Assembly: GCF_933775445.1 (NCBI RefSeq) | Contig: NC_065875.1 | Coordinates: 22,939,555-23,003,554 of the forward strand | DNA from: Argentina anserina | Taxonomy: Eukaryota; Streptophyta; Magnoliopsida; Rosales; Rosaceae | DNA: 64,000 nt | Direction: 5' to 3' | Shown here: positions 22,740 through 34,939 of the stretch, piece after piece | How the letters are laid out: every line of letters starts with the position of its first letter | How positions within the stretch are numbered: position 1 is the first letter of the stretch | Translations under genes and position numbers: made by a program | Notes under the pieces: model-generated | Databases searched by the model: none | Told to the model about the DNA's origin: nothing | What the model saw: only the letters and a program-made list of their open reading frames with translations

Positions 22740-25255
22740 GCTGAGTTGGACTGAAGGCCGCGCATTATTATTGGTTTAAAGGAGTTTCAGGGTTTTGTGG
22801 GGAGTTATATAAGAGTTGAGAATTAAGACGCAGAAGAAGAAAAACGTGAGGATCAAGGCGAAGAAGGAGAGCAGGTCAATGATGGAGAAGGGTTAATATA
22901 AGGGTTTTACTGTGCAGGGTTTTGGTTTTTTATTTTCATTATTCAAAACAAGGAAAAAAGGGTAAGGAAGAGAAGAACAGAACCGAGAAAAGGGGCCATC
23001 TTTGGCTTTGGTTTGCAGTGTTTGAGTTTGACCACTGTGCAGAACTGGTGGAATGTTCTGTTTTGCAGGTTCAGAGATTTATGAGGGGTTGATCTGGGAA
23101 GACTGATGAATAGGGAAGACTAGTCAATTTAAGAGACTTCAGTTCAGTTTAATCAATCATCTAGAAGAAAATAATGGACGAGTTCAAAGCGGCCCAATTT
23201 GCAAGAGTGGCCAACAAAGAAGTTAGGGCTGTTTTTTTTTAAAGGGGGTTGGGGGAAGTCCCCCGACTCAGAAGAAGTTTGGGCATTTTAGAACAAGAAG
23301 ACGATGGATTCTGTTTTCTTATGAGAGAAAACATACACAAGTGAGATAAGATTGAGAGATAAAAAATTGGTGGGAATTGCAATTTTTCAAGCTTATGCAA
23401 CAACCACTTCACTAAAAAAAAAGGGTGCTGATCACTTTTTATTTGCTCACTTTTCAAGTTTATGTTATGTGTTTTTTCTCAACTTATAGTTATATAATAA
23501 TTGAGCAATTGAACACATAACATGAGTTTATAATGGTAAAATGTGGTCAGCAAATTTATTTCTGCATCAATGATATTGATAGATTTTGGCAGATGACCAA
23601 ATGCTAGTAATTAAAGCGAAGGGGCTAATTGTGAGGTAATTTAGCTGGCTGCCTTATATTTCCTGTTTTGGTCAACTCAACTACCTTGTAATCTCCCTAT
23701 CAGAACTCATATAGGTATGAAAGCAAATTTATCGTCCACTCTATGCCCACCACCTTAAGTAAATAAAAAATGTTTTTTTTCTCAACAAATTTATAAGTAG
23801 TATTATAAAATACATTGGACATTTATTTAAAGTGGTAGACATGATAAGAGTGGGTGACAAATTTGTTTTCGATACGTATATCTCTCTACTCCAATTCTTT
23901 AAGGTGTATCAGTCTTGAAAAAGACATTTAAGAATGAAATACGTGGAACAGATGGAAGAAATTTCATAAGGTGTAGCATGCCTCTTTCTTTTATTCTTGT
24001 TGGAAATATTCAAGTCAAGGTTCCAGAGCTCTTGGGTTACTAGGAAAGCCCATACCTCTCTCAAATCAATTTATGATGATTTTTGGCTACGAAGACAGAC
24101 CCTATTCCTCACCATCTAATTTTATGTCACATAAAGAGATACAGTTTTTTTTTTTTGAAAAAAAAGAAGAAGACTAGAAACGGCATCTCTCACATCGTTG
24201 CATGAAACTGTAGAACACAGTTTGTAATAACATCCCGAAATAATATCAGGAGAGACATTCTAACGTGCACGGCTTAGCATATAGTGCAACCATGACTACT
24301 TCATCTGCTCTACAAAGCGAGCATCATCTCTTTAGAACGTTTATGATGATGATGTAACTAGACATGAGACATCAATTTATATCGCGGGCATTGAGGTGGC
24401 AAGCTGAAGGTAGAACCAGTAATCTCATTTACAACTTTGCAGATTATTTATTTATTTTTGGTTAGAATAATACTTCATAAAAGCCCAAAGGCAGAGAATA
24501 GAGAGAGTCCAGACACAGCTGAGACGAAGGAAATACAGAGCAACTAAATGAGCAAAGCAAGCCAAATCAAATCTCAATCACTGGGGAGGAGGAAGAAGAA
24601 AGTAGCTTCGCACAAAAGGGCGGTGGAGTGAAGCACTCCAACATATCATGGAGCGTGAGGACAGGGGAGCCCGTCGTTCCTCAGGACCATCATGAGAGTA
24701 CAACTTTGCAGAATAGAGGCATGTAGTTACAATGATTCAGTTCAGTTCGATGGGATATCAGTATCGGCGTCATTGATTTTAGCCAATTTCTAGAGGGGGC
24801 CATGGTATAGCTCCGTCCCTAAGAGAGGCCTCGAAGGGAAGCTAACTAATCGGACACATTTATCTTAATTTTTTTGTTACAAGGAGGGGAATCGAAATCC
24901 TGAAACACATCCTATACTGTATTCTTTTGATCTTTTCCTACCAACAATTCTAAGTGCTAGAGAACTAAACAATAATAATTCTATAAACTAAGACCACTAC
25001 TCTGTATTGATAATAATCAATGAAAAAAAATAAAAAAAAATAAAAGTAGCAGATATTTGCAGCGGTCCAATTCTAAACCCTTCATCTCCAGCAATCCAAA
25101 CATGTGTTCTTGTTGAGCACGAATGTGACCTAAGACTAAGGGCACTAAATATATTTGGTTTGGTTAACATCAACACAGACGCACAACTAATGCACTTAAA
25201 AAAAAACAACCAGGAAGAACAAAGTGGCCAAAAGTCCAAACCCCACGTAAACAAC
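22740..25255. other. Intergenic DNA
   Basis: The first part is the CTL 5' region (minus-strand TTATATAA at about 22805-22812). The remainder is AT-rich with no coding signal, apart from a retroelement-like segment near 24450-24680. Confidence 0.45.
24446..24690 (-). mobile_element. Probable retroelement 3' fragment
   Basis: On the minus strand a GC-richer stretch leads into a T-rich segment and then 'AAAAATAAATAAATAA', the layout of a LINE-like 3' end. No protein motif survives, so the class is uncertain. Confidence 0.3.
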
Positions 25256-26716
25256 CTAGCATTGGTCCGCAGAGAATCCAACCACCGAGTTCGCTGTGTC
25301 GAAACTAACACGTGTCCCTTGCTGCTGCACGTTCCCTATTATCGACATACCCGCGCTCGTCGGCGCGAACGCGAAGCAGAACGTCCCCTGCGAGTCCACC
25401 GGAATCAGGTAGTTCTTCGCCGGCAACGCCAGCTCTTTCCCGTCCTCGAAGTGAAACGACACCGCCGGCACGTCCACCGTCTTCATTGACGCCAAGTCGT
25501 AGCACGCGTCGAACAGAGCCACGCCGCTCGTCGACTGCAACCCCTGCGTGCCGTTCACGAACGCGCTGCGGAGCGCGTCGTAGGTCTCCGCCTGCAGCCT
25601 CGTCACCGCCGTCCCTGAGTCGATGATGATTCCGCCGTTGCCGTTCTCGTCTATCTTGAACGCCGTGTTGGGAGTCTTGATCAGCTCGCCGCTGACGCTG
25701 ATTCCGGTCAGTCCGACGTAGTAGAATGTGTCGAGCTGGGGGTTGCGCCGTAACGGAGCCGTGACGGTATTGTGGGGGATTGCCGAGTTGAACTCGAGAG
25801 TCGAGGCCGAGTCAGAGTCACGGTTCACGAGACAGTAGGAAAACGACGTGGCGTTGAGCTGGGAAGGAAAGGACAACGTCCCGCCACCGAGCCCGAGCAA
25901 GCCAGCCGCGCCGACGAACAGCCCCTCATTGGTGTGCCCGCATCCGATGGCGACGTCCTTCACGGACTCCCCGCCGATGCTGATTGTTTCCGTCACGAAG
26001 TCGCCGACAGTGTAGGAGCCGTCGCCGTAGGCGACTTCGTAGAGGCACGTGTTGTTGCGGCATTCAAACACGTCGAGGGACTCGCACCGAGTGGACTCAC
26101 ACGACAGCGGCGCGTATGAAGCCGAGGCAGCCGGCTCGAAAATCGGGTCGGCTTGCTGGTAACAGTCAGCGCACGGGGCGCACTGGACCCAGCTGACGTC
26201 ACTGCCGGTGTCGAGCACCACGTAGACCTGGCTGGGCGGTTTGCCGATCCCGACCCGGGAGAAGTACTCGCCGCTGCCTTGGCTCGTCCCGGAGACAACG
26301 GGGCCCTCAAACTCGTGGGTACCGAAATTCTCATCAACGGGTTTGAGATCCGACGTGGCAATGCCTCTGACCGCGAGATCTAACCGGGTGGAGAGAGATC
26401 TGACTCGGGCCGAGTCGCGAGCGAGTCGAGCTGCAAGAAGCGACTTGTAGTCCGGGTGAGAATGCTGTTGGAGTGAAACTCGGGAATGTAGTGGAAGAGA
26501 GAGTGAGGATGAAACTGAGAGGGTTTGGTGTTGTTGGGTCAGTGACTGAGTGGCTCCACTGTACTGAGACGACACGGCGTTTAGGGTGTCCTGGATGGAA
26601 GCGGCGACGTCGAGCACGGTGGTTTTGGAGGTAGTGGTGGGTACGCTGCGGGAGTGAGCAGAGTAAGAGAGGAGGGTGAAGAGAATGTAGCAGCAGAGGG
26701 AAACCATGAGGGCCAT
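25256..26716 (-). CDS. ASPG1: Aspartic protease, ASPG1-like, 486 aa
   Basis: A single uninterrupted frame encoding a pepsin-type (A1B) plant aspartic protease. I start at the ATG giving MALMVSLCCYILFTLLSYSAHS, a signal peptide; the open frame extends 59 codons further upstream but without a secretion signal. The two catalytic motifs are DTGSD (Asp169) and DSGTA (Asp366), with flap region EVAYGDGSYTVG near 227-238. Hallmarks of ASPARTIC PROTEASE IN GUARD CELL 1 are present: VVSGTSQGSGEYFSRVGIG, CGHTNEGLFVGAAGLLGLGGG, FYYVGLTGISVSGE, LPAKNYLIPVDSQGTFCFAFAPTS and IIGNVQQQGTRVSFD. Conserved cysteines (178, 182, 185 and others) fit disulfides. Arabidopsis ASPG1 is ER/secretory, induced by ABA, and promotes drought avoidance and seed reserve breakdown. 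The gene is much richer in G+C than its surroundings, as intronless genes of this family often are. Confidence 0.93.
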   Translation of the reverse strand: MALMVSLCCYILFTLLSYSAHSRSVPTTTSKTTVLDVAASIQDTLNAVSSQYSGATQSLTQQHQTLSVSSSLSLPLHSRVSLQQHSHPDYKSLLAARLARDSARVRSLSTRLDLAVRGIATSDLKPVDENFGTHEFEGPVVSGTSQGSGEYFSRVGIGKPPSQVYVVLDTGSDVSWVQCAPCADCYQQADPIFEPAASASYAPLSCESTRCESLDVFECRNNTCLYEVAYGDGSYTVGDFVTETISIGGESVKDVAIGCGHTNEGLFVGAAGLLGLGGGTLSFPSQLNATSFSYCLVNRDSDSASTLEFNSAIPHNTVTAPLRRNPQLDTFYYVGLTGISVSGELIKTPNTAFKIDENGNGGIIIDSGTAVTRLQAETYDALRSAFVNGTQGLQSTSGVALFDACYDLASMKTVDVPAVSFHFEDGKELALPAKNYLIPVDSQGTFCFAFAPTSAGMSIIGNVQQQGTRVSFDTANSVVGFSADQC

Positions 26717-27608
26717 GGAGGTTTGTTGGAGATCGACTAACTGTGACTGTGGGAATGCTCGTGGGGTTTTAAGCAGGGATTTATCTAAGGGGTTAAATTT
26801 ACAGAGATTCACGTAAAGAACGTTGGAAGAAAACAAATGGGGGGAATTTATGGGGTGGAGCCGTGGAGAGGAGCTAGGTTTGGATGAGAGCAAATGGGGT
26901 TAAAATGTGATAAAGATTGAGGGCCCAAAAACAAGAACATGAAGCAGAGAGACTTGAGGCGTGTCAGGTTAAACATTGGTTTAGTGCTAATTAATCTATT
27001 CTGAGGCTTTAATAACCTTGGATATAAAAAGAGAGCTTAAAGTAAATAGCTTTGTGGGGATAAGCTTTGTAACGTAATGCTTTCTTTATCAGTACTTGTA
27101 TGATCTACAACTATGAACTATTGGGTCAGAAGGAAAAGAACCTTGAGCTCTAGTAGTGATGCACTTGCCATTGATTTAATTATGTGACAGCATGAATAAT
27201 TGAGTATCATATTCTCATGCATTTCGTGGCCATAATGAATGTTCTCGTGAAACTTGATGGTTTCGATCAATGCCTTATAAATGAGAAGTATGAATGTATG
27301 ATACATCATTTGGTCAGACTGTGTGGGACTTTCATGCCCTACTTTTCTTGATTATTAAAATACCGAGTAAACAAAATAGAAGATTTAATCCACTTAGATC
27401 ATTTAATTGTTGTACAATTGAACAAACTAAAATTCAATTAAGTAAAAAAGGATGAACTAATAATCATGGTAAATCGTTATGACTCATATATTTCACGAGC
27501 CAAATTGCTTTGATGATATAATATAGTATAATTGTGTTCTTATCTTCCATTCCAGTGATATTAGTTTACTAGCTAGTTTTGCAAAATATGCAAATCATTC
27601 AATGGTCA

Positions 27609-28320
27609 CAAGTTTTTTTTTATGAGAAAATGAATAACTTCATTCGGCCTAAGCCAACCATGACCAAATATTACTAGGTTAGGGCTGTTAAGCACTCAGG
27701 CATGAGAAAATTCCGATACAAAAACAAGTTCATTATCAGCTACCAACGACGAATGGCACAAAAAATAACCAAACAAATTGTCCAGCAAAATGAAAAACGA
27801 AAAGCAATACGAAAAAATTAATCTACAATTCGAGGGAATGACTTGAATGCGAAGGTATCAGGCCTTAGACCTAGCGGTGTACCTTAAACGAACACGCATC
27901 AAGTGAACCCTAACCTCAAATCGTAGGAATCGTCCATAGACAATAAAGATTGAAGGGATCACCGATCATTCAGGAGGATGACCTCCCCCCTCCGCCATCG
28001 ATGATGTCTCAAGAGAAGCCTACGGCGAGGCTTGAAAACAAGCACATGTCTTCTCCACCAAACCAATCACCACCCTCAAACATCGAACTCTGTCACAACA
28101 CCCCTGCTACCAAAGCCGATAAGAGAGGCAAGGAGAGAATAGCTTTGTAGTCACACCACATATTCAACGACGTCGCCCACCGAAATTGAAGCCGTCAATC
28201 CCACTACCGAGTCGAAAGCAACCTGGTATCAATCCGATGAAGAAAACCCAATGACGTAAGACATCCTAATGGATAGAAACATAGCAAAAGTCCGCCGCTA
28301 CCATGCTCTCACTTGTTATA
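27609..28320 (-). mobile_element. Probable LINE relic with A-tail
   Basis: Read on the minus strand, a GC-richer segment (28320 to about 27840) is followed by a short 3' UTR-like stretch, 'GAATGAAGTTATTCATTTTC' and an A run (plus-strand 'ttttttttt' at 27611-27619). Codons are degraded and no reverse-transcriptase motif is readable. The layout, rather than the protein, supports the call. Confidence 0.4.
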
Positions 28321-29359
28321 TAATTTGATTCAAATCATTTAATATCTTACATTGTTTATCATATAACTTGTTATGATGTGAAAATACAATGAAAAATGAT
28401 AAATTTTTGTCTAATATACCATAGTTTGTGAGTATACGCGTTAATTTTCTCCAATATCTTACGATCAATCATAGAAAAAAAGAACAAAAATTCATAACAA
28501 CTTAGACCAGGATATAAACTAAAACAACTAAAACGATTATCATGGACTCTCGTAAAAGAAAATGATCTTAAACCGTTATGTATTCGGGTTATATATGCAT
28601 GAGAGCCATAAGTTGCCTGCCCTCATCAATATCAGTTTTGTATGACTGATTAGATTCATTCGCTTTGCATTGCACATTTTGATCAACGTACAATTATATT
28701 ATTAGACTCGTTAAAAAAAAATTCAAGTTTCAAGTGAAATGAATCCTATTAAGTAACGAGTGATGCTATTGTCACCTTACCATATTCTTTGCTCACTCTA
28801 CCTACTTATTTCACCCTACATTTATATTTCAATCTAAATGTACTCATCTCACCTATTTCTTTTCCCGAAATATGATCCAATGTTAGACGTTAATTAAAAT
28901 CTTTCATGTAATATATGGCAATGAGAAACAATAATAAAATTTACATTCGAAGAAAATTTATTTCCTAATATAATTAGATTAGAATCAACTTCCATCTTCT
29001 TATTACAAAAACAATTTTGATGTCCATCTATTTCGATTTATGTCAAAAGATTCAATATTTGAACCAACGAAGAAGAGAGTTCTTTTGAATCTAATTTGTA
29101 TTTGCTATTGTACAAATTTTCATCAAGTTAACACTAATGGTTTCATGAAATGAATAACAATCAAAGATGATGAGAAAGCAAGGAAAAAAAACAAGGAACT
29201 CTTCATCATCCAATTAAACATTTAATTTTTCTAATAAATTAAGTAAGAAATTAGCGTACATACTAGTTATTTTACATGTGGGTAACATAGTCTTTTTCAA
29301 TAAATGATATATGTGTAGAGTAATAAAGAATATGATAGGGTGACAATAGTTGCACCATT

Positions 29360-29700
29360 TAGTAGTGGGGGAGCCAGAATTTTGTGTTTACTGGTGCACG
29401 AAAAAAATAAAAATGTATATGCACAATTAATGTTAACTCGTCAACGAGATTTTGTAATTGTAAATAGTAAATGTTGAACAAGCAAAAACAAATAGAGTAT
29501 CATATCATATGACCAATATTAATGCAACACATCTAATATAAGAAAAAAGAAAAAAGAAAAAAGAAAAAAGAAAGGTTTATAGTCTACAAGTCACTTGAGA
29601 ATAGAAAAAAAAAAACAAAAAAGATAGTGCAGCAAACCACTACACCAAACTGCCAACATTGCCACGGGACTACTGGTGCACGGGACCAGGTACGCACCAA
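29360..29700. mobile_element. Degraded repeat element
   Basis: The left part 'gtgggggagccagaatttt' followed by 'ggtgcacgaaaa' and the right part 'cagcaaaccactacaccaaa' followed by 'ggtgcacggg' look like a decayed plant repeat with a shared 'ctggtgcacg' at both sides. An 'aaaaaag' array at 29544-29572 lies inside. Class unknown. Confidence 0.3.
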
Positions 29701-30518
29701 CGTAATTTGGAGAAGCTAATACACATTCGTAACTGTTGCTTATACGCAACATAATGTTGTCACGTCTCATGTAGAAATTCGATCACAGTCACCAGTCACC
29801 AGACAATCTTGAACTGGTGTCAAACGCAGATTTCGCCCTTCACTCTTTTATTCTGCCAACCCTCGCCCTCTAGCTAGCTTTATATCTCCCTTAATATTCT
29901 CTATTTTCGTATTTTCTTTCAGTTGCATCTTATTTCATAAATTCCACCCAGCACTTCTGCACGTGGGGGATTAATTTGTACTAGCAAGAATGCATGCAAC
30001 TGATCGATGCGCAAGATAAAGGGTTATTGACAATCAAGTCATGCCGCAATTTTGGCAATTATCGTTTTTGTTTGGCTCCTCAGCTCTGATATCGATCTTA
30101 ACACTAGAGGAAAAAGAACACAATCTAATATATATGAATATATATTAATTGGCTCGCGAAGATATTATTCGATCTTGTAAAGTTGTAATCGATCGGGTTC
30201 CTATATCATTTGGTTACCTTTAAATTGTTCTTTCACTAGCTATATCTCAAGGTATTGTACGTAGTATAAAATTGTTAGGAATAAGTACCACTCACTGTAA
30301 CTTTTCAGATCAATAATAAGGATTTCAATGGTATAAGGCAGGTACGAAATGCATGTTATTATAAGGACAAGAGGGCAGTCCGATCGAGCATCTATAACTT
30401 TTGCTCTGGATATATTACATTGAAGTCATTCATCAGGCTTGATTAGTTTGTACTATCTTCTTGGCAGATTGCCAACTGTTATATTATATATAATTGACAA
30501 CGTTAGAAATATTAGAAG

Positions 30519-30520
<2 letters not shown>

Positions 30521-30552
<32 letters not shown>
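30521..30552. repeat. AT microsatellite
   Basis: About 16 uninterrupted AT units. Confidence 0.9.
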
Positions 30553-30555
<3 letters not shown>

Positions 30556-31544
30556 CCTGTGTTTTCCGTCACTGAAAAATTGCCATCCTCCATATTCGTA
30601 GCTTGTTGATATTTGTTTGAGTTGTTTATGTGATAATTGACCTGCAGCCAAATAATCGCTGTCGATTAGTAGAGAATACAAAGGTAGCTGGTAGTTGGAG
30701 TACTGGGGATACTGTTGCTGCTTAGTCAATTATATTCGAGGTTGATGAGTACTGCACGCTAATTTTTTCGATCTGGTTCTAAACTCATCCAGCACCTAAC
30801 TTAGGTTTACTCAGTCAGTCGTGCTATTTGTTTTCACTTATTATTTCCGTGATTGTATTATATTCATTAGATTTTTCGTTCAATTATCATATACGTCTTT
30901 CGAATTTACGACTAGTTCCCAACAACATCAAACCAGAAAATAAGAAACAATGTTTGCCCTCTACCATCGTTCATGAATCATGATCGCTAGCTTCCCTCTT
31001 TTAGCTGTAATTAAGGTCTTTCAGTTCGTATATTATGAATAGAATCTCATCACAAACGTATCACCTATGGGAGTATATATGCATATAAAGCCTTCTATAT
31101 TCCCTTATGTTTATTCGGTTCCACTAGTTGATCAAACCAAAGAATATATTCAAAATCTCAAAAATTACGCAAAAAAAACAAACAAAACAAAACCCCAAAA
31201 TCCCAAATGCCTGTAGTAGAGTCAACGCTTAGACTGTTAAGTAGAACACTGTACGCGTAGAAGAGAGTTGCTCTTTCTGTTATCTAAAAAATCCTAAAAG
31301 AACACTTCCAACCTTTTTCATTTCCCGTAGTCTAAAAATCTTCCTAATGTTGCAGACCAATTAATAGCCTCGCACGCGCGACACGCTTGAGCTGCGTTTG
31401 TATTCCTCCCCACTTCTACTTGGTCTTCGACGCAGCGAGACAGTATCATCTCCCTTTTTCAGCGAGACAGTCAGAGCTTCCCTTAACTCTCTGACTTTCT
31501 CTCCGCTTCTTCTTCTTCTTCTTCTTCTCCTCCGCCCCGCCAGA

Positions 31545-32860
31545 ATGAGCACCGTCGTCCAGGTATTCCACCTCTCTTAATTCCCAAACTGCGTTCCTTG
31601 TTTTGCTTCAATTTCGATTTGTTTTCAGCTATTTGAGTTTGAGCCGTCAATTAGGGTTTCACCAAGTCACTTGCCATGACCGTGCTCTCGGAGATCGGCG
31701 ACAAGACCTTCTTCGCCGCCGCGGTGAGTGCATGCTTGTTTACTTTGTCATATTCTACTGCCAATGTTCGCTTGAGTTTAGATACTATTGTGGAAATGTG
31801 ATTACTTAGTCAATTGGAAGTGATTTGTAAATGTTTGGTGTGTTTCAATTCTAAAAATAACATCAATTTTTTGCTGAATTTCACTTTCTCACTGTTAAGC
31901 AGAGCTTGAACTCAGTTGCAATTTTGTATTATATGTATATAGAGATCTATATGGTTTTGTGGCTGTGATTTTCCAATTTAGAGCAAGTGTTACAATTCGG
32001 TTGAAGATTTTTAACAGTGTGTTTATGTGTATCTGCTTACTGTTTTTCTGTGTGGTAATTTGACACTGTAACATTTCGTTGAAGATCCTTGCGATGAGGC
32101 ATCCCAGGAGACTTGTTTTGTCAGGTTGCTTAGGAGCTCTTATTGTAAGCAGTTTCTTTCCAGTTCATATATGTTTACCAATAGTGTGATCTTGCAGCAA
32201 TTGCATAGCTGAATTTTGCTTGCGTTTTAGGTGATGACTATACTTTCTGTTCTTGTTGGCTGGGCTGCTCCTAATTTGGTAAGAATTATGACTCTACCGC
32301 TCCAAAATTTCTTTTATAGTTTGCGGATATTTCATTTTTATAATTCAAACAAACCAGCATGGGATTGGTGGTATAGTCTATCTACTCCATATGGATCATT
32401 CTGTCATCTTTTGTATTACTTCTCTATTCTCATATGAATACTGAAAAGGGAGAACACTGAATTTCAGCTCTCACGGACATGGACTCATCACATAACAACA
32501 GTGTTGTTCTTTGGTTTTGGCCTATGGTCTTTATGGGATGCTTTTAAAGGAGAAGGGTAATGGATTTATTAATTTGTGGACTTCAATTCAATGGTTTCTG
32601 CTTGTGGTGGAGTTTAATTCTGGTTTACTAAACAGGGGGGAGGATGAATTTTCAGAAGTTGAAGCGGAATTGGTTGGTTTTTTTTTACCTTAACATTTAG
32701 ATTACTTACAACTAGGTACTCATTTGCTTCCTAATTTAATATGTCTGGTGTCATCACTCATCAGGATGCCAAGTCAGGAACGACCAAACAGAGTAATAAG
32801 GTGAGCCAACAATTTCTCCGTTTCTTGCGCTTGATTAAGCATGCAAGAAATCCACACACA

Positions 32861-32927
<67 letters not shown>

Positions 32928-33820
32928 CCACCTTAATTATGTGTATCAGATGTGTTTCAGACTTTCAGTCTTTCAATTGGCTTGTTTTTGTATACATGTT
33001 GAGTCTTGGGACATGTGCTATATTTTTAGTATGGTTTGAAATCAAAGTACCAGTTTTAAGTTAAATGTGCTGATTTGTGTAACTATGGAAATTTTGGCTT
33101 TTCAGGATAATGATGAAACGAAAAAGCAGGATCGTTCATTTTTCTTGCAATTCTTTTCACCCATTTTTCTAAAGGTTGTTCTACCTTGCATTATGAAATT
33201 CCATTGCTTTGTATAAAATTCCGAACATTTAGTAGGCCATTTATTCATACTGAACACTAAAATCATTTCCATTCGGCAGGCCTTTTCTATTACTTTTTTC
33301 GGTGAATGGGGTGACAAGAGCCAGGTGAGCAATGCCCCACTGACTAAATCTTCAACAAATTTTCGCTTCTGCAATATCTGGTACTGAACTTGCTATGCTT
33401 TCAGCTAGCTACTATTGGTTTGGCTGCAGAGGAAAACCCATTAGGTGTGGTTATCGGTGGAATCATGTAAAAGCGCCTGTCCTTGTACTCATGTCTTCCT
33501 CCATTACTCTACTTCCAACCCCATCAAAGTGACCAATTGTGTTTTCTCTTTTCCTTTTCCTTTTCCTTTTTCTTTCAGAGGGCATGCTTTGTGTACCACT
33601 GCTGCTGTCATTGGTGGAAAGAGCTTGGCATCTCAGATATCTGAGAAAATCGTAATTTTATAGACCTAAATCTTTAGACAAATTATAGCTCTGGTCATAT
33701 ATCATATCTGTAGCATCAAAGTTGTAAGTTGTCACTGTTATGTTTCAGGTTGCATTATCAGGTGGAGTTCTTTTCATCGTTTTCGGGCTCCAATCCTTCC
33801 TTTCAACAGTTGAGGTGTGA
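31545..33820 (+). CDS. GDT1-like protein (UPF0016 cation transporter), 225 aa
   Basis: Twelve exons: 31545-31562, 31655-31723, 32085-32144, 32231-32278, 32468-32556, 32636-32672, 32765-32800, 33106-33174, 33280-33324, 33405-33466, 33579-33651, 33749-33820 (678 bases, phases closed). UPF0016/GDT1 proteins (yeast Gdt1, human TMEM165, plant PAM71 and PML proteins) move Mn2+/Ca2+ in exchange for protons. Both signature motifs are present: SEIGDKTFFAAA in the first helix and FFGEWGDKSQLATIGLA in the fourth. The protein begins MSTVVQGFTKSLAMT with no transit or signal peptide, which matches the short plant forms (GDT1-like 4/5, PML4/PML5), reported in the secretory pathway, rather than the chloroplast PAM71. 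A hydrophilic loop (about residues 100-135) joins two three-helix halves. The first exon codes for only six residues. The leader is CT-rich (TCT repeat at 31505-31530). Confidence 0.93.
32862..32928 (+). repeat. Compound CT/CA microsatellite in a GDT1-like intron
   Basis: About 20 CT units pass directly into about 13 CA units within intron 7, about 60 bases past the donor. Confidence 0.9.
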
Positions 33821-34326
33821 TACATAGTCTGATTAGTGGCCGGTAAGTGTGCAGTACAGTGTAGAATATACCATACGATAAATTATATGGTCAAGTCCAT
33901 CAGTTGGGAATACAATTTTAATGAAGATTCTAACTTGTGTGCAGGAATGGAAGGCTGACTCATTCAATTAATGAACCTCCATCTACGCATTCTTCGAGGG
34001 GTGTTTAAAACTTACAAGGATAGCATCTTTTATTATACATGAGAGCAATGTACTAATCAGAAAATGAACTGATTCAAAGAGTTATTGTTTACAAGAACAA
34101 GGCTGATATTGCACCCTGGCATGGGTGGGAGCTACACTATCTGTTGCATGCATGTTTATCCAGACTATAATTTTAGAGCATTTGATCTGCAATTTCATGT
34201 ATTATAAGCGCTCTGGAAAAGTATTACAAGTGCACCCTATTTATAGTAAAGCAACTTTCTGATGGAATCTGGCAATCTGCACCAGCTTAAAATCTATACA
34301 ATCTCTCAAGAAGAGAAAGAATCTAA
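33821..34326. other. 3' flank of the GDT1-like gene
   Basis: Probably 3' UTR and spacer. A possible extra terminal exon starts at 33945 after GCAG (see the finding on alternative ends). Confidence 0.4.
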
Positions 34327-34482
34327 CTTTGCAAACAGTTTGGCAGAGTTATGTTGAGTGAATCATCTTTCTCATAGAAAAGTAATGCTTGCTTCCATCC
34401 TTTGAATCTCGAAAGCCCTTCTGAAGTGGATGAACGGGGATCTCAATTGTGATGCTAAAGAGTACTCGAGATGAGTCCTGGT
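34327..34482 (-). pseudogene. Terpene synthase exon 3 relic
   Basis: This stretch aligns base by base with part of exon 3 of the terpene synthase at 36338-36710: compare 'ctttgcaaacagtttggcag', 'gaatcatctttctcata', 'gtaatgcttgcttcc' and 'cctttgaatctcgaaagccc' with the intact copy around 36396-36485. The frame is disrupted and no other exon of this copy is seen nearby. It lies downstream of the intact gene in the same orientation, as expected for a decayed tandem duplicate. Confidence 0.75.
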
Positions 34483-34939
34483 GATATAAACGTGACATTA
34501 GAATGAAAATCTGGAAGTCACTGATCTGCTCATAGCCTCATATCATAGCACATACCGATGCATGTGAACCAATTTTTTTTAAGGGGTTTGGAACCAAGCC
34601 AAGCCGGGAGGCTCAACCCCATGCCCGGATCCAATTAATAAAAAAATTTAAAAAAACTTCCGAACACATTTCCATTTCAACACTGATTGCTTATTTGATT
34701 CAATATTTGTAGGGTAGTTGTTGCATTAATGAAAAAGAGAGAACCTGAATTCTATTTCATACCAGACCAAGAAAATGGGCAACAGAATACAGATTAAAAA
34801 ACAAACAAACAAGTGAACAACCCACACTAAAAACAGACACCAGAGGCCCAAACCTGACGAGCCCGAACTGGAAACCACCCAACAAGAACTCAGAAAGACG
34901 TCGATTCTCGATGGCGATAGCAAAGAGTATTGATCAGAC
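34483..34939. other. Spacer with a probable retroelement tail
   Basis: At 34570-34650 a T run is followed by 'ggtttggaaccaagcc', a GC-richer 'ccgggaggctcaacccc' segment and an A/T-rich end, resembling a short truncated repeat. The right part should be the terpene synthase 3' UTR. Confidence 0.35.

Larger units (their letters stand above)
26717..31390. other. Gene-poor AT-rich region
   Basis: No gene found over 4.7 kb. It contains a LINE-like relic (27609-28320), an 'aaaaaag' repeat (29544-29572), a degraded repeat near 29360-29700 and an AT microsatellite (30521-30552). The right end runs into the GDT1-like promoter and leader. Confidence 0.5.

Noticed and set aside
25256..26450. Several 60-120 codon plus-strand frames opposite the protease
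   Set aside because: Shadows produced by high GC in a real gene on the other strand.
26717..26893. 59-residue upstream extension of the aspartic protease
   Set aside because: The inner ATG starts a proper signal peptide matching ASPG1; the extension has none.
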